This document shows positions 32,401-44,412 of a stretch of DNA of 64,000 bases, piece by piece. The position numbers and the translations under genes were made by a program. Source of the stretch: Cyprinodon diabolis (Eukaryota; Chordata; Actinopteri; Cyprinodontiformes; Cyprinodontidae); assembly GCA_030533445.1 (NCBI GenBank), contig CM060081.1, forward strand, positions 17,733,155 through 17,797,154, in the 5' to 3' direction. The notes beneath the pieces were generated by a model, which saw only the letters and a list, made by a program, of their open reading frames with translations, was not told the origin of the DNA and ran no database searches. Numbering within the stretch: the stretch's first letter is position 1; each line of letters begins with the position of its first letter.

Positions 32401-32849
32401 TTGGGCCTTGAAAGGGGAGACACAAGTCAGTTTTCAGCTAAAGGCTAAGTTGTAAACATCATAACCCCTCCAGAGAAGAGTCAGTTCAGTCTTTTGTCTG
32501 CTGGTCTGTTGGCCAAATCAGACTGCACCCTACATACAGTTCAGAGGAGCTTAACGTAGTATCTTGTTTTTCCTGCGTTTTAAACAAAGTTAATCTGAGT
32601 TTTATGTGAACTCACCTGATGAAGTGTGTTTTATCTCATAGAAGCTTTCTGATTCAACTGGTGATTGTTTGAAAGTGTTCTGAACTGAATGATAATGCTC
32701 ACTGAGCATGGAGGAGCAGGAGTTTGGGGTTGTGCAAGCTGAGGGGAGTTTAATGAGAGCCATGCGTAGACAAGCTTTAGAAACCTGTCACTGATGGTTA
32801 GTATCACCGTCTTTTTTTTCTAAGCTAGGAGGTCGGTGGAAAAATAATA

Positions 32850-33021
32850 TTCACTTCTAGTAAATGTAAATTGAATATCTGGGTGTGCTTAGAAAGTTTA
32901 CAGAATTCTATTTTTTGTCATATAAACTAGTAAATGTAAATGGTAAAATATAAAAGAAACAGTTGGGTGTGCGTTGAAGGTTAACGGAAATCTTATTTTG
33001 ATTTTATTTTTTGTCCGGTGC
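32850..33021. repeat. Short tandem duplication
   Basis: CTAGTAAATGTAAAT...GGGTGTGC...TTTTTTGTC occurs twice (about 32856-32919 and 32927-33014), diverged and with small indels. Confidence 0.6.
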
Positions 33022-33277
33022 AGACATACTTGAAAGAGATCACCATCCTCAAGACAGCCTGTTCATTGAGGTGGTGAAATTCCACCCAATCCCGCTTCCC
33101 TGATCTGGCTCTTGTTGCAAACAAGTACCTACAGTATCTGCGCCCTGCAAAAGTGTAGACAGCGAGAGGCTGTTTAGTGTTGTTTCCCATGCCATTGATG
33201 ATAAGAGAAATCGTATACATTGCGACAATTCTGAGATGCTCATTTTCATCCAGAAAAATATTCCTCTAGTACAATGA
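33022..33277 (+). pseudogene. hAT transposase C-terminal dimerisation domain, decayed
   Basis: Two plus-strand frames combine into a hAT C-terminus. The first, 33028-33150, reads LKTACSLRW, stop, then NSTQSRFPDLALVANKYL. After a one-base shift, 33137-33277 reads APCKSVDSERLFSVVSHAID, then a basic DDKRNRIHCDN part, and ends at TGA 33275-33277. The SVDSERLFS motif is the hallmark of the hAT C-terminal domain. The stop stands where tryptophan is expected (TGG to TGA). No DDE region is present upstream, so this is only the 3' end of a transposase gene. Confidence 0.82.
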
Positions 33278-33500
33278 CATAACTTAAAGGCAAAGAGCCG
33301 AAAGAAGGACTATCTTAATCCTCATTTTTGGGCTTCATATGAAGGACTATTATGGGGTTTTTTTTCTAGGAAAAAAAGAAAATTTTAAATTAAGCTGTTT
33401 TTATTTTTGGTGTCTTTGAATATGCCTGTCCTTTTTTTCATACAAGGCACAATGAGCCCAATTTACACTTCACAATAGCTCAGGTAATGGCCTAAAGACT

Positions 33501-34098
33501 CTGACTTGCATATTTATGTTCCATTTGCTTACCTGTTTTTAAAAAGTATTCTCTCATTTTGTAATCATTTTTGTTTACATTTAAGTCTGTGCAATACAGC
33601 TGCACTGCAGAGGTACAATATTTTCTATTTGAGAAGAAAATATAGTTATAGCTTGATTGAATAGATGTCAGCTTAAGCTCAGGAAGAGCAGGTTCCAAAA
33701 TGTTGTTTGAGACAGTGTTGAAAATAGTTGTAATATTTTGCTTCTTCCTTAGGTTGAATTTGTGTTCTTATCCTCTATAATTGTAATTATTTGTGACTTT
33801 GTGCATTTATGTTCCATTTGCTTACCTCTTTTTAAAAAGTGTTATCCCTCTCATTTTTTAAATTAGTTTTGTTTGCATTCAATTCAATTATGTGCAATAC
33901 AGCTGTACTGGAGAGGTAACATTTTTTCTATTTATGAGGAAAATACATTGATCTCTGGTTTTAATAGATGTCAAATTAAGCTCAGGAAAAGCATGTTCTA
34001 AAATGTTGTTTGAGACATCTTGAAAATAAATGTTAATAGATTGCATTTTCCTGAAGTTGAAATTGTGTACTTATACTCTACAATGGTAATTTGTGGAA
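33501..34098. repeat. Diverged tandem duplication, unit about 295 bp
   Basis: Unit 1 (33501-33791) and unit 2 (33792-34098) share long colinear matches: TTTATGTTCCATTTGCTTAC, GTGCAATACAGCTG, TAAGCTCAGGAA and AAAATGTTGTTTGAGACA. They have numerous substitutions and indels. No coding frame is conserved between the units. An old local duplication. Confidence 0.85.
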
Positions 34099-34553
34099 TA
34101 TGAAGTATCCTGTGGGCTTCGCAATGAAGGTGGTTACATGCTTAAATTTTGTGACTCGCATGTTTTGATATTAGTTTGTATGGGTTCTTATATCGGAAAT
34201 TGGATCTTCAGTGTTTGGAATATCAGCATAAACACTATCATTACATAACTGTATAAGCCAAAAGTATCAGTTGTAACCAGATGTTTTTTTGTTTTTTTGT
34301 TTAAATCTTCCAATACACAGATCAAAATCATTCTAACAATTATGTCTTCCATAAGGCTTTAAAAGGGATTTTTTTTTTATTTGGATATCATGTCTCTCCA
34401 CCTGGATAAACTATCTGCCATTAGACATCAAAGTAGAAATTGTACTAAGCAACCTTAGAGTAGCTCTTACCAGTCTATAACTTATTAAAAAGGTATCTTT
34501 TTATTCCCCCTTTTGATCGCTACAAGAGCGCTTACCAAATAATGTTGTCATGG

Positions 34554-34558
<5 letters not shown>

Positions 34559-34588
<30 letters not shown>
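34559..34588. repeat. (GT)n microsatellite
   Basis: Fifteen GT units, then a short TATATGTG tail. Confidence 0.95.
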
Positions 34589-34596
<8 letters not shown>

Positions 34597-35434
34597 AAAA
34601 ACCCTTGTGCTGGTGAGGCAGCTGTGATTCAGAAGTAGTTCACAACAGGGCACTTCAGACCCTCTGACTGTAAATTCACATGTGAACTTCCATGCTACAG
34701 TTTTTCCTGTACCCTTGCATCTTTTTGGGGGGTTTTCAGTGGTGGCTTTGACAAAAAAAAAAAACAACAAAAAAAACCCATAAAAGCTTATGTATATCTG
34801 CCTTGAATGCTTGATTAAAACACAACCTTATCAAAATCTGAACTGTATTTCAGCTTAGTTATAGCAGATATTTTATTAAAGTTTCATTATAGAGCCCAAT
34901 TAGAGGCTTTCCCATTAATAGCATGGGCTGTGTAGTAAAGTATTCTTTTTAGTTTGTGACACATACAGTGTATTGTCTTACTGAACACCATACAATGCAG
35001 GCCAGTTGAATTTATTAGCTGAACAATACTAAAGAGGCAAGATAATCATGCCCCCTTTAGTTAATCCTGATGTGTTTTATGTGCTAAGATTGATCAAGTC
35101 AGCTTGGCGGAATGTTGGGGCCCCTATGATCTAAAATCAGGGAAATCAAACATGCTGGATTGTCTTAGCTCTTTATCTTACCTTGGGTGATGTGCCACCC
35201 GAGGCAACCAAGCACGCAATATTCCAAAGTAAGATTTTACCATTCTCTCTTTACATTCATACAAAACCTTCTGAAGTTTTGCAGGTAGATTTCCAATCAA
35301 ATCTATCAGCTGAGTCCTTAGGAGCTAAGAAGAATACAGTTATAAAGAACTTTGTCTTGTTGATGCAGCAATTAATAAAGTGGCTACTGTGCTAGCGCTT
35401 AGCTAACCATTTGGATGGTCGATGTAGGTGGCGC
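34589..35434. other. Gene-free stretch
   Basis: AT-rich DNA with an A run near 34755-34775. No gene was recognised. Confidence 0.5.
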
Positions 35435-36010
35435 CTGTTAGGATTCTGCTGTATTTGTTTTTTTTCGTGTGAGAGTGAAACTTCCTGTTTTCAGAAATTA
35501 TCTCTGCTGGAGAGTTCTGTCAGCTCTGGTTGCTGCACGCCTGGTGGCAATCTTGTCATCAGACTGACTGGTGCTTAAAAGGGAGCTGCAGGATCGTCAC
35601 TCTTCGCCGATTATCTATGATGGTATCTACAGCCAGTTTTCGAGCTCCTGTAGTTTTGCCCAGTGATTTTTGGCTTTCATGTCGGTCTCATGTTTTTTCC
35701 CCCCTCTCCTGTGTTTCAGGCTTTTTGATGAATTACCTATGTGCTGCTGGTTGCAGCTATGTGGCATCTGTCTCCCTCATCTGCCTGCCCACTCTCCAGT
35801 GTATTGATCACCAAAGAAACAACATCGTTTGGAACTCAATCTCAGGACAATCATCTCAGGATGAAAATCTCCTCCCCAGCTCTGATGCCTTCCTTCCACA
35901 GGAAATGAACAGTGGATTTGGATTTCTGTTGAACCTTGTAAATAAATATTCTAAACTTTAACTTTAATTATCTTCCAACATGTCTGCGCCTGCTAGAGCT
36001 GAAAGTTTTA
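35435..36010 (+). repeat. Non-coding interspersed repeat with TTTAAAA-like and AATAAA signals
   Basis: It begins near GCGCCTGTTAGGATTCTG and contains GGTGGCAATCTTGTCATCAG, TGCTTAAAAGGGAGCTGC and GTAAATAAATATTC (polyA-like signal), ending near CTGCGCCTGCTAGAG. Same layout as 20200 and 38560, but little sequence identity was seen. The plus-strand frame 35530-35961 has no protein family motif. Confidence 0.45.
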
Positions 36011-36719
36011 TTTTTTTCCCCTTTGTGGACCTCATACACCAACACATCTTAAAACAAAGTTGTTATGAAAATGTCACATAATATGGAATCTTTAATGATT
36101 CACATTTATTATTTACCATCCTCCAAAAATACCTTTTAGGCATAGCATCTATTATATGACTTAGTGTTATTTATTTCCCATGTCATTACATGCTTTTTCT
36201 GCAAAAGCCACTGCTATCCTCAAGCTGGAATCCATTTAGCCAGTCTTCTCTACAATTGAGATTCTCATCTTTTTAATCAAGCTATTTCTGCTATCTGTTT
36301 TTCTGCCAGTCATCAACCTCTTATTGATCTGTACTTTTCTTCATCCCCAACCCATTGCATTGTCTCCTAATGCTTTAAATTCCTGTCTTCAGAACATCAA
36401 TCGCTGATGGAGAGAACATGTATTTGATAAATATTACATCTGTAGCTCAGTGATGCTTGAAATTATGGTGACAACATTTGTGGTGAATAAAGCATGGAAT
36501 CTGAATAAAACATACAAAAATCTAATTTCTTCAAATACATAAAGAAACAAACCTTTATGGTGTTTGATTTTTTTTTTTTATTTAAATTATGTAGTATGTG
36601 GACATTGTCTGTAAAAGCCCTTGTCTTGGAGTAGAACTCAGTACATTACAATAGTTTAAATGTCAAGAATTCTGAACAAATATAAGTATTTATATAAATA
36701 ATTTCAGAATTAGTAATCT
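36011..36719. other. Gene-free stretch
   Basis: AT-rich, nothing recognised. Confidence 0.5.
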
Positions 36720-36900
36720 ACCTACTCATTTTCTCCTGCCTAGTCCTTGTCAGGGTTGCGATGGTGCCCATACCCATCTCCGACAGCCTATGGGCTAGGG
36801 ATGGGGTACACCCTGGTTGCCAGTCTGTGGCAGGGCAACAAAGAGACACATAATCATACACACAAACACTCACACCTAAAAACAAATTTATGTATATATA
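36720..36900 (-). mobile_element. LINE/SINE 3'-end-like repeat (RTE-type tail family)
   Basis: CCTTGTCAGGGTTGCGATGG, GGGGTACACCCTGG and GCCAGTCTGTGGCAGGGC are the inverted form of a very common fish retroposon end. The direct form appears at 45385-45505 with an ATGGATGG tail. Confidence 0.55.
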
Positions 36901-38075
36901 TTTATGGGGTTCATCCATTCCGAATGATATGAGTGAGTCAGCATAATTTATCCTGTGAAAAACTACTATATAGTATTTGCATTGGGTGTACTGATTTGTT
37001 ATTTGAGATACCTCTAAACTCAATGATCTGTCACTGACACTGAACTATATGGATTTTATTTCATTTCATCAATGAACACATCCCTTCTGCTGAGCCACCA
37101 GCATTGCGTTAACACAGGGTTATATCAGGGTTTTTTGGCCCACATAACTACACAAGCCCCCCCTCCCTAATCGATGGAGTGAACATAGAGAAAAATTCTG
37201 CCTCTTGTTTGGTGAAACAGGACTGTTTGGTAGCTGGCCAACATAAGCTATCTTGTTTTTAGTATTGCTTTAGAGGCACCATGAGCAGAGACAGCATTTA
37301 CCACATGGTCGACCCGCTCTTCCCTGGGGCCTTTGCATATGGTTATCACCAAAGAGTGAATGCCACTTCTTCTGTAGAAACAGGCTCTTTCCAAATGAAT
37401 AACCATATGCACTTCCATATTCAGGAAAACACAGATTCATCTTAGTGGAAAGAGTAAATCCACATCACAGTTTTATTGAAATGATAGGTTAGTTTCTTGC
37501 TCAAAGTACAGCAAAAGAAAAATCCATGCTTTAACAAATGAAAGCCAAATTAGTTTACATATTTTCACAGTAGAAGCTGAATAATATTGTTATAGCTGAC
37601 AGATTTTCAAATTATGTGGGTGATTTTACATTTGCTACAAGAAGACTTTAGGTTTGAAACAAAGTGGTTGCATTTTTCGAATCTCTGTGTGTCAGAAGGA
37701 TCTCCAAGACTGCAGTGGGTTTTTACTCAAGGTATAAACAGGACCTTCGCAAAGCAATTTGGTTTATACTGAACAAGTCACTGCAAATGTTGGGATCACT
37801 GTCTACAGCGTGATCCTTGGGGATTTACTATTATGAATCAAAATGAGAGATTTTAATTTTCAGCAATAAAGTGAGTCTGACCAGACATCAAAATTAACCA
37901 AGCCCTTCGAAATACAGAGCTAGTGTCTAGAGTGAAATCTGTGGACAATAGAAATGTTGCTAATTTTTTGAATACAAAGCAAATGTTGTTTATATAATAT
38001 GTAGGTTATTTCCATGTACTAAAGCCAATAATAATTTAAACACATTCGTTAAACTTTTGTAACACACCCATTTGT
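36901..38075. other. Gene-free stretch
   Basis: Unique-looking AT-rich DNA. Near 37337 and 37398 lies a 12-base inverted repeat, GCATATGGTTAT and ATAACCATATGC, about 50 bases apart. No coding frame was recognised. Confidence 0.45.
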
Positions 38076-38078
38076 TAA

Positions 38079-38315
38079 AGGTATAGTGGAGGATTTTCAC
38101 AAATCTTTGAAAAAGACCCGCCCTCTCCACTTTTCTAAAAAGATGCACATGTACAACCCTGTACCTGCTCCAGAAAGGGACGCCTATTAAACGCGTGCAA
38201 GAGCACACATGAGCCGATTTCTTCACATGCACGCTCTCTTTAAAAGTTGCTGATTGCATAGCTCATAAAAGCTTTCTTTCCAAAGAAGATTTGCAACTTT
38301 TCCACTATGTTAGAC
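38079..38315. mobile_element. Possible TTAA-type MITE
   Basis: It starts TTAAAGGTATAGTGGAGGA at 38076 and ends TTCCACTATGTTAG near 38315, a rough inverted partner. It resembles the TTAA-AGG ends of the 774 and 1870 elements. The right end is degraded. Confidence 0.4.
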
Positions 38316-38559
38316 TTACCACTGGTAATTGAAAATAGGGATGAGTACATAGGACGTCCTTACATCACAAAAGGAGTTAGAGCTCAACATAAAGAAATGG
38401 GCTAAACTCTGTTGATTAAACTAAATATTAAGATGTCAGAACACAAAAAGGTAAGAAACGAAACACAAAGTAATGGACAAATAAGATATTGCCTTTTTAC
38501 AATTAAAAGAACAGAAGAAAGGGTTGATTAAAAAACAAAAGCCTGTAATAATCTTGGCA

Positions 38560-39375
38560 CTGGGGCTTGCCTATCGGTCCACTCTGCACTCCTGCTCAGC
38601 TCCACCTCACCTGCAATCAGCTCTAAACTGGTTTCACCTTTTTTCCCCCTAATTATAAGCCCCGTTCAGATCAGCTGCCAGTGCCAGATTGTCTCGAACC
38701 TACCTGTGAGAACCTTCCAGCCATTCTGTTTGCAAACCTGTTTGCCTGTCTGTTGCCCGACCTGATCTGCTTTCTGTTACCGAGCCTGCCTGTCCCTGTT
38801 CTGCCCCTGTCTGCCTGCCTGGAAACCTGATTCGATCTGTCTCTGGATTTTGGACCTGTTTATCCTGGATTGCCTGTCTGCAAGCCTGACCCCCTCTGCC
38901 TCTGAGTACTGGATTTCGCCTAACCTTTGTGGATGCCTGAAATCTAATAATTTACAAACCTGGATTGGATCTGGACCTTCCCTCTTGGATCTTGCTTTCT
39001 GTACTGCTGCTGGATTTGTCATACTGTTGCTGAACCTGGACTCCTCTGGATCATGTCTCTGGAAAGCCTCCACTGGAATCCTCCATCAATCTGACAGCTG
39101 CCCGTGAGTGGACCTACCTCCTAACTCAGTTCTCTGCCCCAAAATGGCTCTTCAAGCTTAGGATCTCCTCAGTCAGTTTAGCGACCCAGCTCCTAGGTTT
39201 TCATACCTACCTCCACTCATCTCTAACCGGTGTCTCTGCCTCCAGTGGTTCTCGTTTGAGCGCAGCAGCGTGTCCTGCACATTAAACTCTTCCCATAATA
39301 ATTCCTTTAATAAAGCTTGTGAAAGTCACTGACCTGTCTTGGTTGAATCGTGGGTCAGATTCCCTCACATTACAA
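38560..39375 (+). repeat. Non-coding interspersed repeat with TATA-like and AATAAA signals
   Basis: CACCTCACCTGCAATCAGCT, then TAATTATAAGCCCC (TATA-like, near 38651), a long stretch rich in CCTGT/CTGCCTG, and TTTAATAAAGCTTG near 39307. It ends ATCGTGGGTCAGATTCCC. No protein is coded in either strand. It is unlike any family I can name but shares the layout of 20200 and 35435. Confidence 0.5.
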
Positions 39376-39644
39376 AACCCACATTACAGCAATCAAAAGC
39401 TCAGAACTGGTTTTGAAATCAGACCCGTATCTGAGTCTTCCATGGAATTCTGAAAAAAAATTGATTTGAGGCACCTCCATATATGAGGAACTAAACAGAA
39501 ACATATCCAATACTTTGAAAAGCATCAGCAGTCAGACTGGTCATATCAACTTTTATCAACCTTTACATTATTGCCCAGGCCTAGTCTACAGATGCACATA
39601 CTCCCTTACATCATTTGTAAGAAATATAATTTTTGCTTGATGAC

Positions 39645-40290
39645 TGAGCCCTTCATGGTCTTTTTCTGGGATCTGACCTACAAGCAGGAAACCACTCAGA
39701 GAACCAGAGAAAAAGTTTAACAGGTTTTATTGAAAACATGATGAGTTGGGTCCAGTGTTACTCTGAACACTGGTGAATCGGAACTGGAAATGAGAAGGGA
39801 AGTTCAGAGTTTAGTTCAGGCTCAGTGGGAAAATTGATCGACGACTTGAAAAAACAAAAACTGAAATGGGACTCAGAATTCAATCGGTGTAGGTTATTCC
39901 AGAATTTGGTTGACTCATTGGAGGGCGGACAGGGTTTCCTCAGATTTGGTTGGTTTCTTAAGGAGCGATGGAGGTGACTGACACTTAGATTTCCTGAAGT
40001 ACTTGAACGGTTCGTGTGGAGATTTATCCCCTGCTCAGTGTAAAGCTCAAACAATCCTTTCGGGAAGAAGGTCCAAACATCCAGTTTGCATCTCCTGCTC
40101 AGTGTGAAGCTCAAACGATCCTTCCAGGGGAAGAAGGCCAAAACATCCAGTTTGCAGGATGACTTCCCAAAACTGGCAAACACTCTGGCATTGAGGTAGT
40201 GGCTGTCAGCAGCTTAAGAGTCCTCAGATAATGAGGCAACCATCCACAGGTGTGTGGAAGGGTCAACGAGAACCGGGCGCCACCTGGTGG
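39645..40290 (-). repeat. Non-coding repeat of the same layout, inverted, with internal duplication
   Basis: GTTTAACAGGTTTTATTGAAA near 39716 is the inverted polyA-signal region, and CCACCTGGTGG near 40280 the inverted start. Inside, a unit of about 63 bp (GCTCAGTG-AAGCTCAAAC...AACATCCAGTTTGCA) is tandemly duplicated at about 40032-40093 and 40094-40156. Confidence 0.5.
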
Positions 40291-40559
40291 TGGAAGGAGA
40301 AAACACAAAAACACAACCCACACAAACTGGATTCCTAGCATGAGCAAAACATGTCAGTTTCTGAAAAACAGACAACCCACGCAGGAAGAAAGACATGGGA
40401 AAGTCTTGAAGATAAATCTCATTTTATTTAATTATCTGTTTTTAAAAAATGCTATAGTTGTTTATTTCTATATCTGTTCACTTTTCTGTGTGGGTCAACC
40501 AAAATGGATATACTTATACTGACATATCATAGCCAGAGTGAAACAAGCATCACCTATAT

Positions 40560-40735
40560 GCAGAAGTGTCAAGTAACGAATTACAAATACTTTGTTACTG
40601 TACTTAAGTACACTTTCTAGGTATCTACACTTTACTCCATTACTTATTTTTCTTCCTACTTCTGACTTCTACTCTACCAGTATCTGTACTTTCTATTCCT
40701 TACATTTTTAAAGCAAACGTTACTCGTTACTCTTG
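40560..40735. mobile_element. hAT-type end (GTAACGAATTACAAATACTT repeat)
   Basis: CAAGTAACGAATTACAAATACTTTGTTACTGTACTTAAGTA and the CTTTACTCC-rich DNA after it are a familiar fish DNA repeat end. Only one end is seen. Confidence 0.5.
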
Positions 40736-40744
40736 GCTTCAGTT

Positions 40745-41290
40745 TAATGCAGAGGTCACAGGTTAGCGGGCCGTGGTCCGGATACGGACCCACCTGCTGG
40801 CTAATCCAGATCCAACCTGATTTAAAACATTTATAAATTACCACATGCCTGACTACATAAACGTCACTTGTGCCGCTTCTTCTGTTACTCCGAAATCCCG
40901 CATTCTCCTTCACTGCTTTGCCCCGCAGCGCTCCAGACCTCTTGTGCAAGGCAAACCCTACAGCCTCTGCTGTTCCTCCCATCTTGCTGCGCTCCGACTT
41001 GATATTAATGATAATATCACGCTTGCCCTCTTCGGAGCTCGAGGAGAGCATGCGCGATATTATCATTAAATTCGCTGGAGCAAAACAGGCAGAAATGAAT
41101 GCTTAATTTAATATGACAGATTAAAAAATTCCCCATCAGCATTCAGCATATGTGCAGTTTCTCATGGAGATGAGAAATCTGCTTCCTGGTCTGTTGAAGT
41201 ACCAATAGTTTGCATCCAATCTTTTAAATAAACGGTGTTCGTTTTTTGAAATATATAATAATTATGCTCTAATTTTTAGTTACCGATCTG
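40745..41290 (+). mobile_element. Probable 5' part of an internally deleted hAT element
   Basis: It starts near CAGAGGTCACAGGTTAGCGGGCC, a typical hAT-like terminal sequence with CCGTGGTCCGGA. CpG-rich DNA follows, with a duplicated GATATTAATGATAATATCACGC / GCGCGATATTATCATTAAATTC inverted pair (about 40999-41070). Continuity with the transposase remnant at 41291-41620 is inferred. Confidence 0.4.
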
Positions 41291-41640
41291 TTGTTAATAT
41301 ATTTAAATTTTACAAACCGCATCTTCTCGCCATTCTTTTTCCTGTTTGGTGCGATTGCAATAGAGGATCTTGACCTGGCCGGACCAGAGCAGAGCCTGTA
41401 CATTTTGAGTATGTTTGGTTCAACCTGCTGCTGTGAAGCAGGATTCTCCACCATGAACAGAATCAAAAATAAATATGGATCCAGGCTCAAAATGAGCACC
41501 TTTATATGTGCTTGAGAATGGCTTTGTCTCCATTCAAACCCAGGTTTAAAGCCTTGCAGGGTAGCCTAAAGCCCACTGCTCTCATTAAGCCAGAAAAAAG
41601 AAAGAAAAATAAAAAACAGTCAGTTCAGGTGTTTTATAAA
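41291..41640 (+). pseudogene. hAT transposase C-terminus, frameshifted
   Basis: The first frame has LDLAGPEQSLYILSMFGSTC, CEAGFSTMNRIKNKYGSRL and a stop at 41513. The second frame continues CLRMALSPFKPRFKALQGSL (41503 on). The combination FGST-CEAxFSTM-IKSKYRSRL followed by LRxALxPFxPRF is the conserved hAT dimerisation end of ZBED/SCAND3-like transposases. A one-base shift near 41500 and the absence of the DDE core make it a fossil. Confidence 0.75.
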
Positions 41641-44295
41641 ATTTCTGAATCAGGAACTTGTCTATAAACCAAACTGATTGATTGTGGTTCTCTATTTCAA
41701 AAAAACTTAAGATTTTAAAATGGAAAAACTTTCTCTTTTGTTTTCATATTTTTTTTATTTCAAAATTCAATGTATAACATGGATGCATAAACACCTCATT
41801 TTATTTCTGCGTTTAATTCTGTTTAAAGCAACAGATCATTAAAAATTTCTCCGGACCTTTACTGGTTGATGTTTTCCTTATTCGGAGCCCACTGATTTTT
41901 AATTGGTTAGCCCTGGTTTTATGTTTATAAATATTTATTCCACGTCATGTGCGCCATTCAATGCAGATCATTGGTGCCATCCACATCTAGTGAAAACTAG
42001 TGTACTTGGATGAGTCATATTACGCAAACACTCATTGGTTAGCTAAAGGAAATCATCAGAAGCAAGCAGGTGTTCTTCAAACTGCAAACGTGAATTGTCT
42101 ATGCCATGCTATGTCGGATTCAGAAAAAGATTTTGAAATGTCTGAAAGGTCGGACACAGGCAAGAGCGTATCGGGAGATGAGACCAAAAAGACCTTCCTC
42201 ATCCTTGGCCCTATCTCAAAGAATTTTTAGAAATGGTCGTACATTTGAGATTTCCATTCATATAGTGGCATCTGGCTGTTTATTTTAAAGGTTAATTTAT
42301 TGAGTAACCCCCAAACTACATTCAGTTATTTTGGAGACTAAACACAGGCTGGAAAAGAGACATTGTTCAAAAGTCAACCATGTACTCCTGCAGTTTTGTT
42401 ACAACAAAAATGTTTGATCTACAGTGTCTGAACAACTGTAGTTTTATCCCCTGAAAAGAACAAGTTACTTGTTCATACTTGTCATATATTACCTTCTGTA
42501 AGAACCAGGGCATCTGTTTTTTTCTTCAGGCAGAAGAATAAATTTAAAGATGGGCTTTTATCTAAAGAAATTAATGTTTTAATAAAAGCCTGTTTTCAAT
42601 AGGTTGCTAATAGAAATCTTCAAAGATTGGCTTTGTTATTGCCATGATCAATCCTACATTTTATCCATACTAAACCCTCTAAGCCTTTCACAAGAATTAG
42701 CTCACTGTGTTATTTTGGGGCTGCCTGAAATAGCAGGAATCCTTTGCAAGTACTCTCATACACAACCTGCCATAACAAAACAGACATGAAAGTTATTTAT
42801 TGGAGTTTGTTGTATATCAAACACAAAATGGTATAATAAAACATTTGTCCAAAGGTTATGCACATCCAATTACATTCATTATATTGAAATTTATGTCAGA
42901 AGTGCTACAAAATCAAAAATTATAAAGGCAAAGCTATTCAGCTTATAGGGACATCCTCCATAATTCTTAATTTGAAAGCAACTATTAAAACCCTTTAAAA
43001 TTTGAATGAATTATAATGAACTATTTTGCACATAATTTGTTAATGGGCCTAGTGAAAACTGCAATTAAATTCCAAAATGTTTAAACCGATTTATAGGTTC
43101 CAGTCAATCTTACACTGTATCTCCCATTCCTCTCTTCAATTCCTGAATACTGTTAGTAAACATTTTTTTTTACATGTAATGACAAGTAATGTAATATGAA
43201 TGTGTTGTATAGGGTATACTATTTATGAAAGTTTAATTAAAATATATTTTTGATAGGTTCAGTTCTTTTTGTTGGCTGTATTCCTGCAATTAAAACTGCA
43301 GTGAGGTCCGCCCCAAAGACAATGCAAATACTGATCGCATCTGTAGAGTGACCAGCCTCAGAGGGGACAACCAAATAGTCACAATGATCTTTTTTTTTTT
43401 TTTTTGTAGAACAACTACACTGAATCTGTGAGGCCACCATTTATTATTAAATCTCCGGTACATTGTGCAGCATGAGTTAGAGCTTCTTTGTTGCTCAGAC
43501 AGCATTAAATATGCTGACAGAGTAGGATATGTGAAGCTTTCAGAGTCACTTAAGAGATGACACGTCTAATTCCTTTGAAGGATTAAAAATACAAAGCTGG
43601 TATGGCATTTATTTTTTCAATGTGGCAGGAACAGGCCCACTTCTGCTTTAAATAAATGGCAAGGGGAAAAAAATCTGTATGCAGTCAGCACATTCTCTCT
43701 TTGTTCCTTTACAACTCAAATTGTTTGCCGCACAAATTGCCCAAAAGTGTCCATTGTATAACACAAGGAGATCTTCACTTTGCAGTATTTCAAATGTTCT
43801 AATTTTATTTTCAATTTTACCATTAGCTCTTATTCAGGAGACTAAAAGATAAATAAATAAATCTAGCTACGAGAGAAGTGGATCAATTTATATACAGCTA
43901 AGAGGCCTGTGGTGGACTCTAATGTGGGAACATTTATCCTTTTGTTTTTGGAGAGATGGAGCTCATGGTTTCAGCATTTGTGATGTGGAATCATATGGCA
44001 TAATGTTTTCTTTACAAGAATAGTTCTGATTCTGCCTGTTTATATAAGATATATTTAAACCGCACTTCCCTAATGAGATTCAGTTGCATTCTGTTTACAC
44101 ATTCTGCAGTATCAACTTTTTGTTACAACAGTTGCAGGAATAAGAACCCCAGTATGTTGTTAGATACTTATTTTTTTTCTAACCATTGCAAAAGCAAAAT
44201 AATGTACTTTTGCCCTGCATTTGGAGTTCTTGATGCTTCATCTTGAATAGGCTTCCAAATGCTTTGAGTCCCCCACATATACCCCTACACAAAAC
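41641..44295. other. Gene-free stretch
   Basis: AT-rich unique-looking DNA. A short acidic frame starting MSDSEKDFEMSERSD at 42111 shows no known family. There is a T run near 43389-43406 and no transposon ends. Confidence 0.45.
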
Positions 44296-44412
44296 AGATT
44301 CTTTAACATTTATAACTGCACTATCTGATAATGATATGCTAAAGTGAAACCTCCTTTGGGGGAGATTAACTCTGTTAAAGTAATCCTGAAAGGTATTAAA
44401 AAGTGGTTACAA
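44296..44412 (-). mobile_element. L2 LINE fragment (endonuclease end)
   Basis: It matches 9141-9258 of the L2 copy closely: CAGATTCTTTAACATTTATA, ACTGCACTATCTGATAATGA, CTCTGTTAAAGTAATCCTGA and AAAGTGGT. It is a piece from just after the endonuclease. Confidence 0.78.

Noticed and set aside
42108..42230. Acidic frame MSDSEKDFEMSERSD as a gene start
   Set aside because: Only about 40 codons, with no splice donor or family match.
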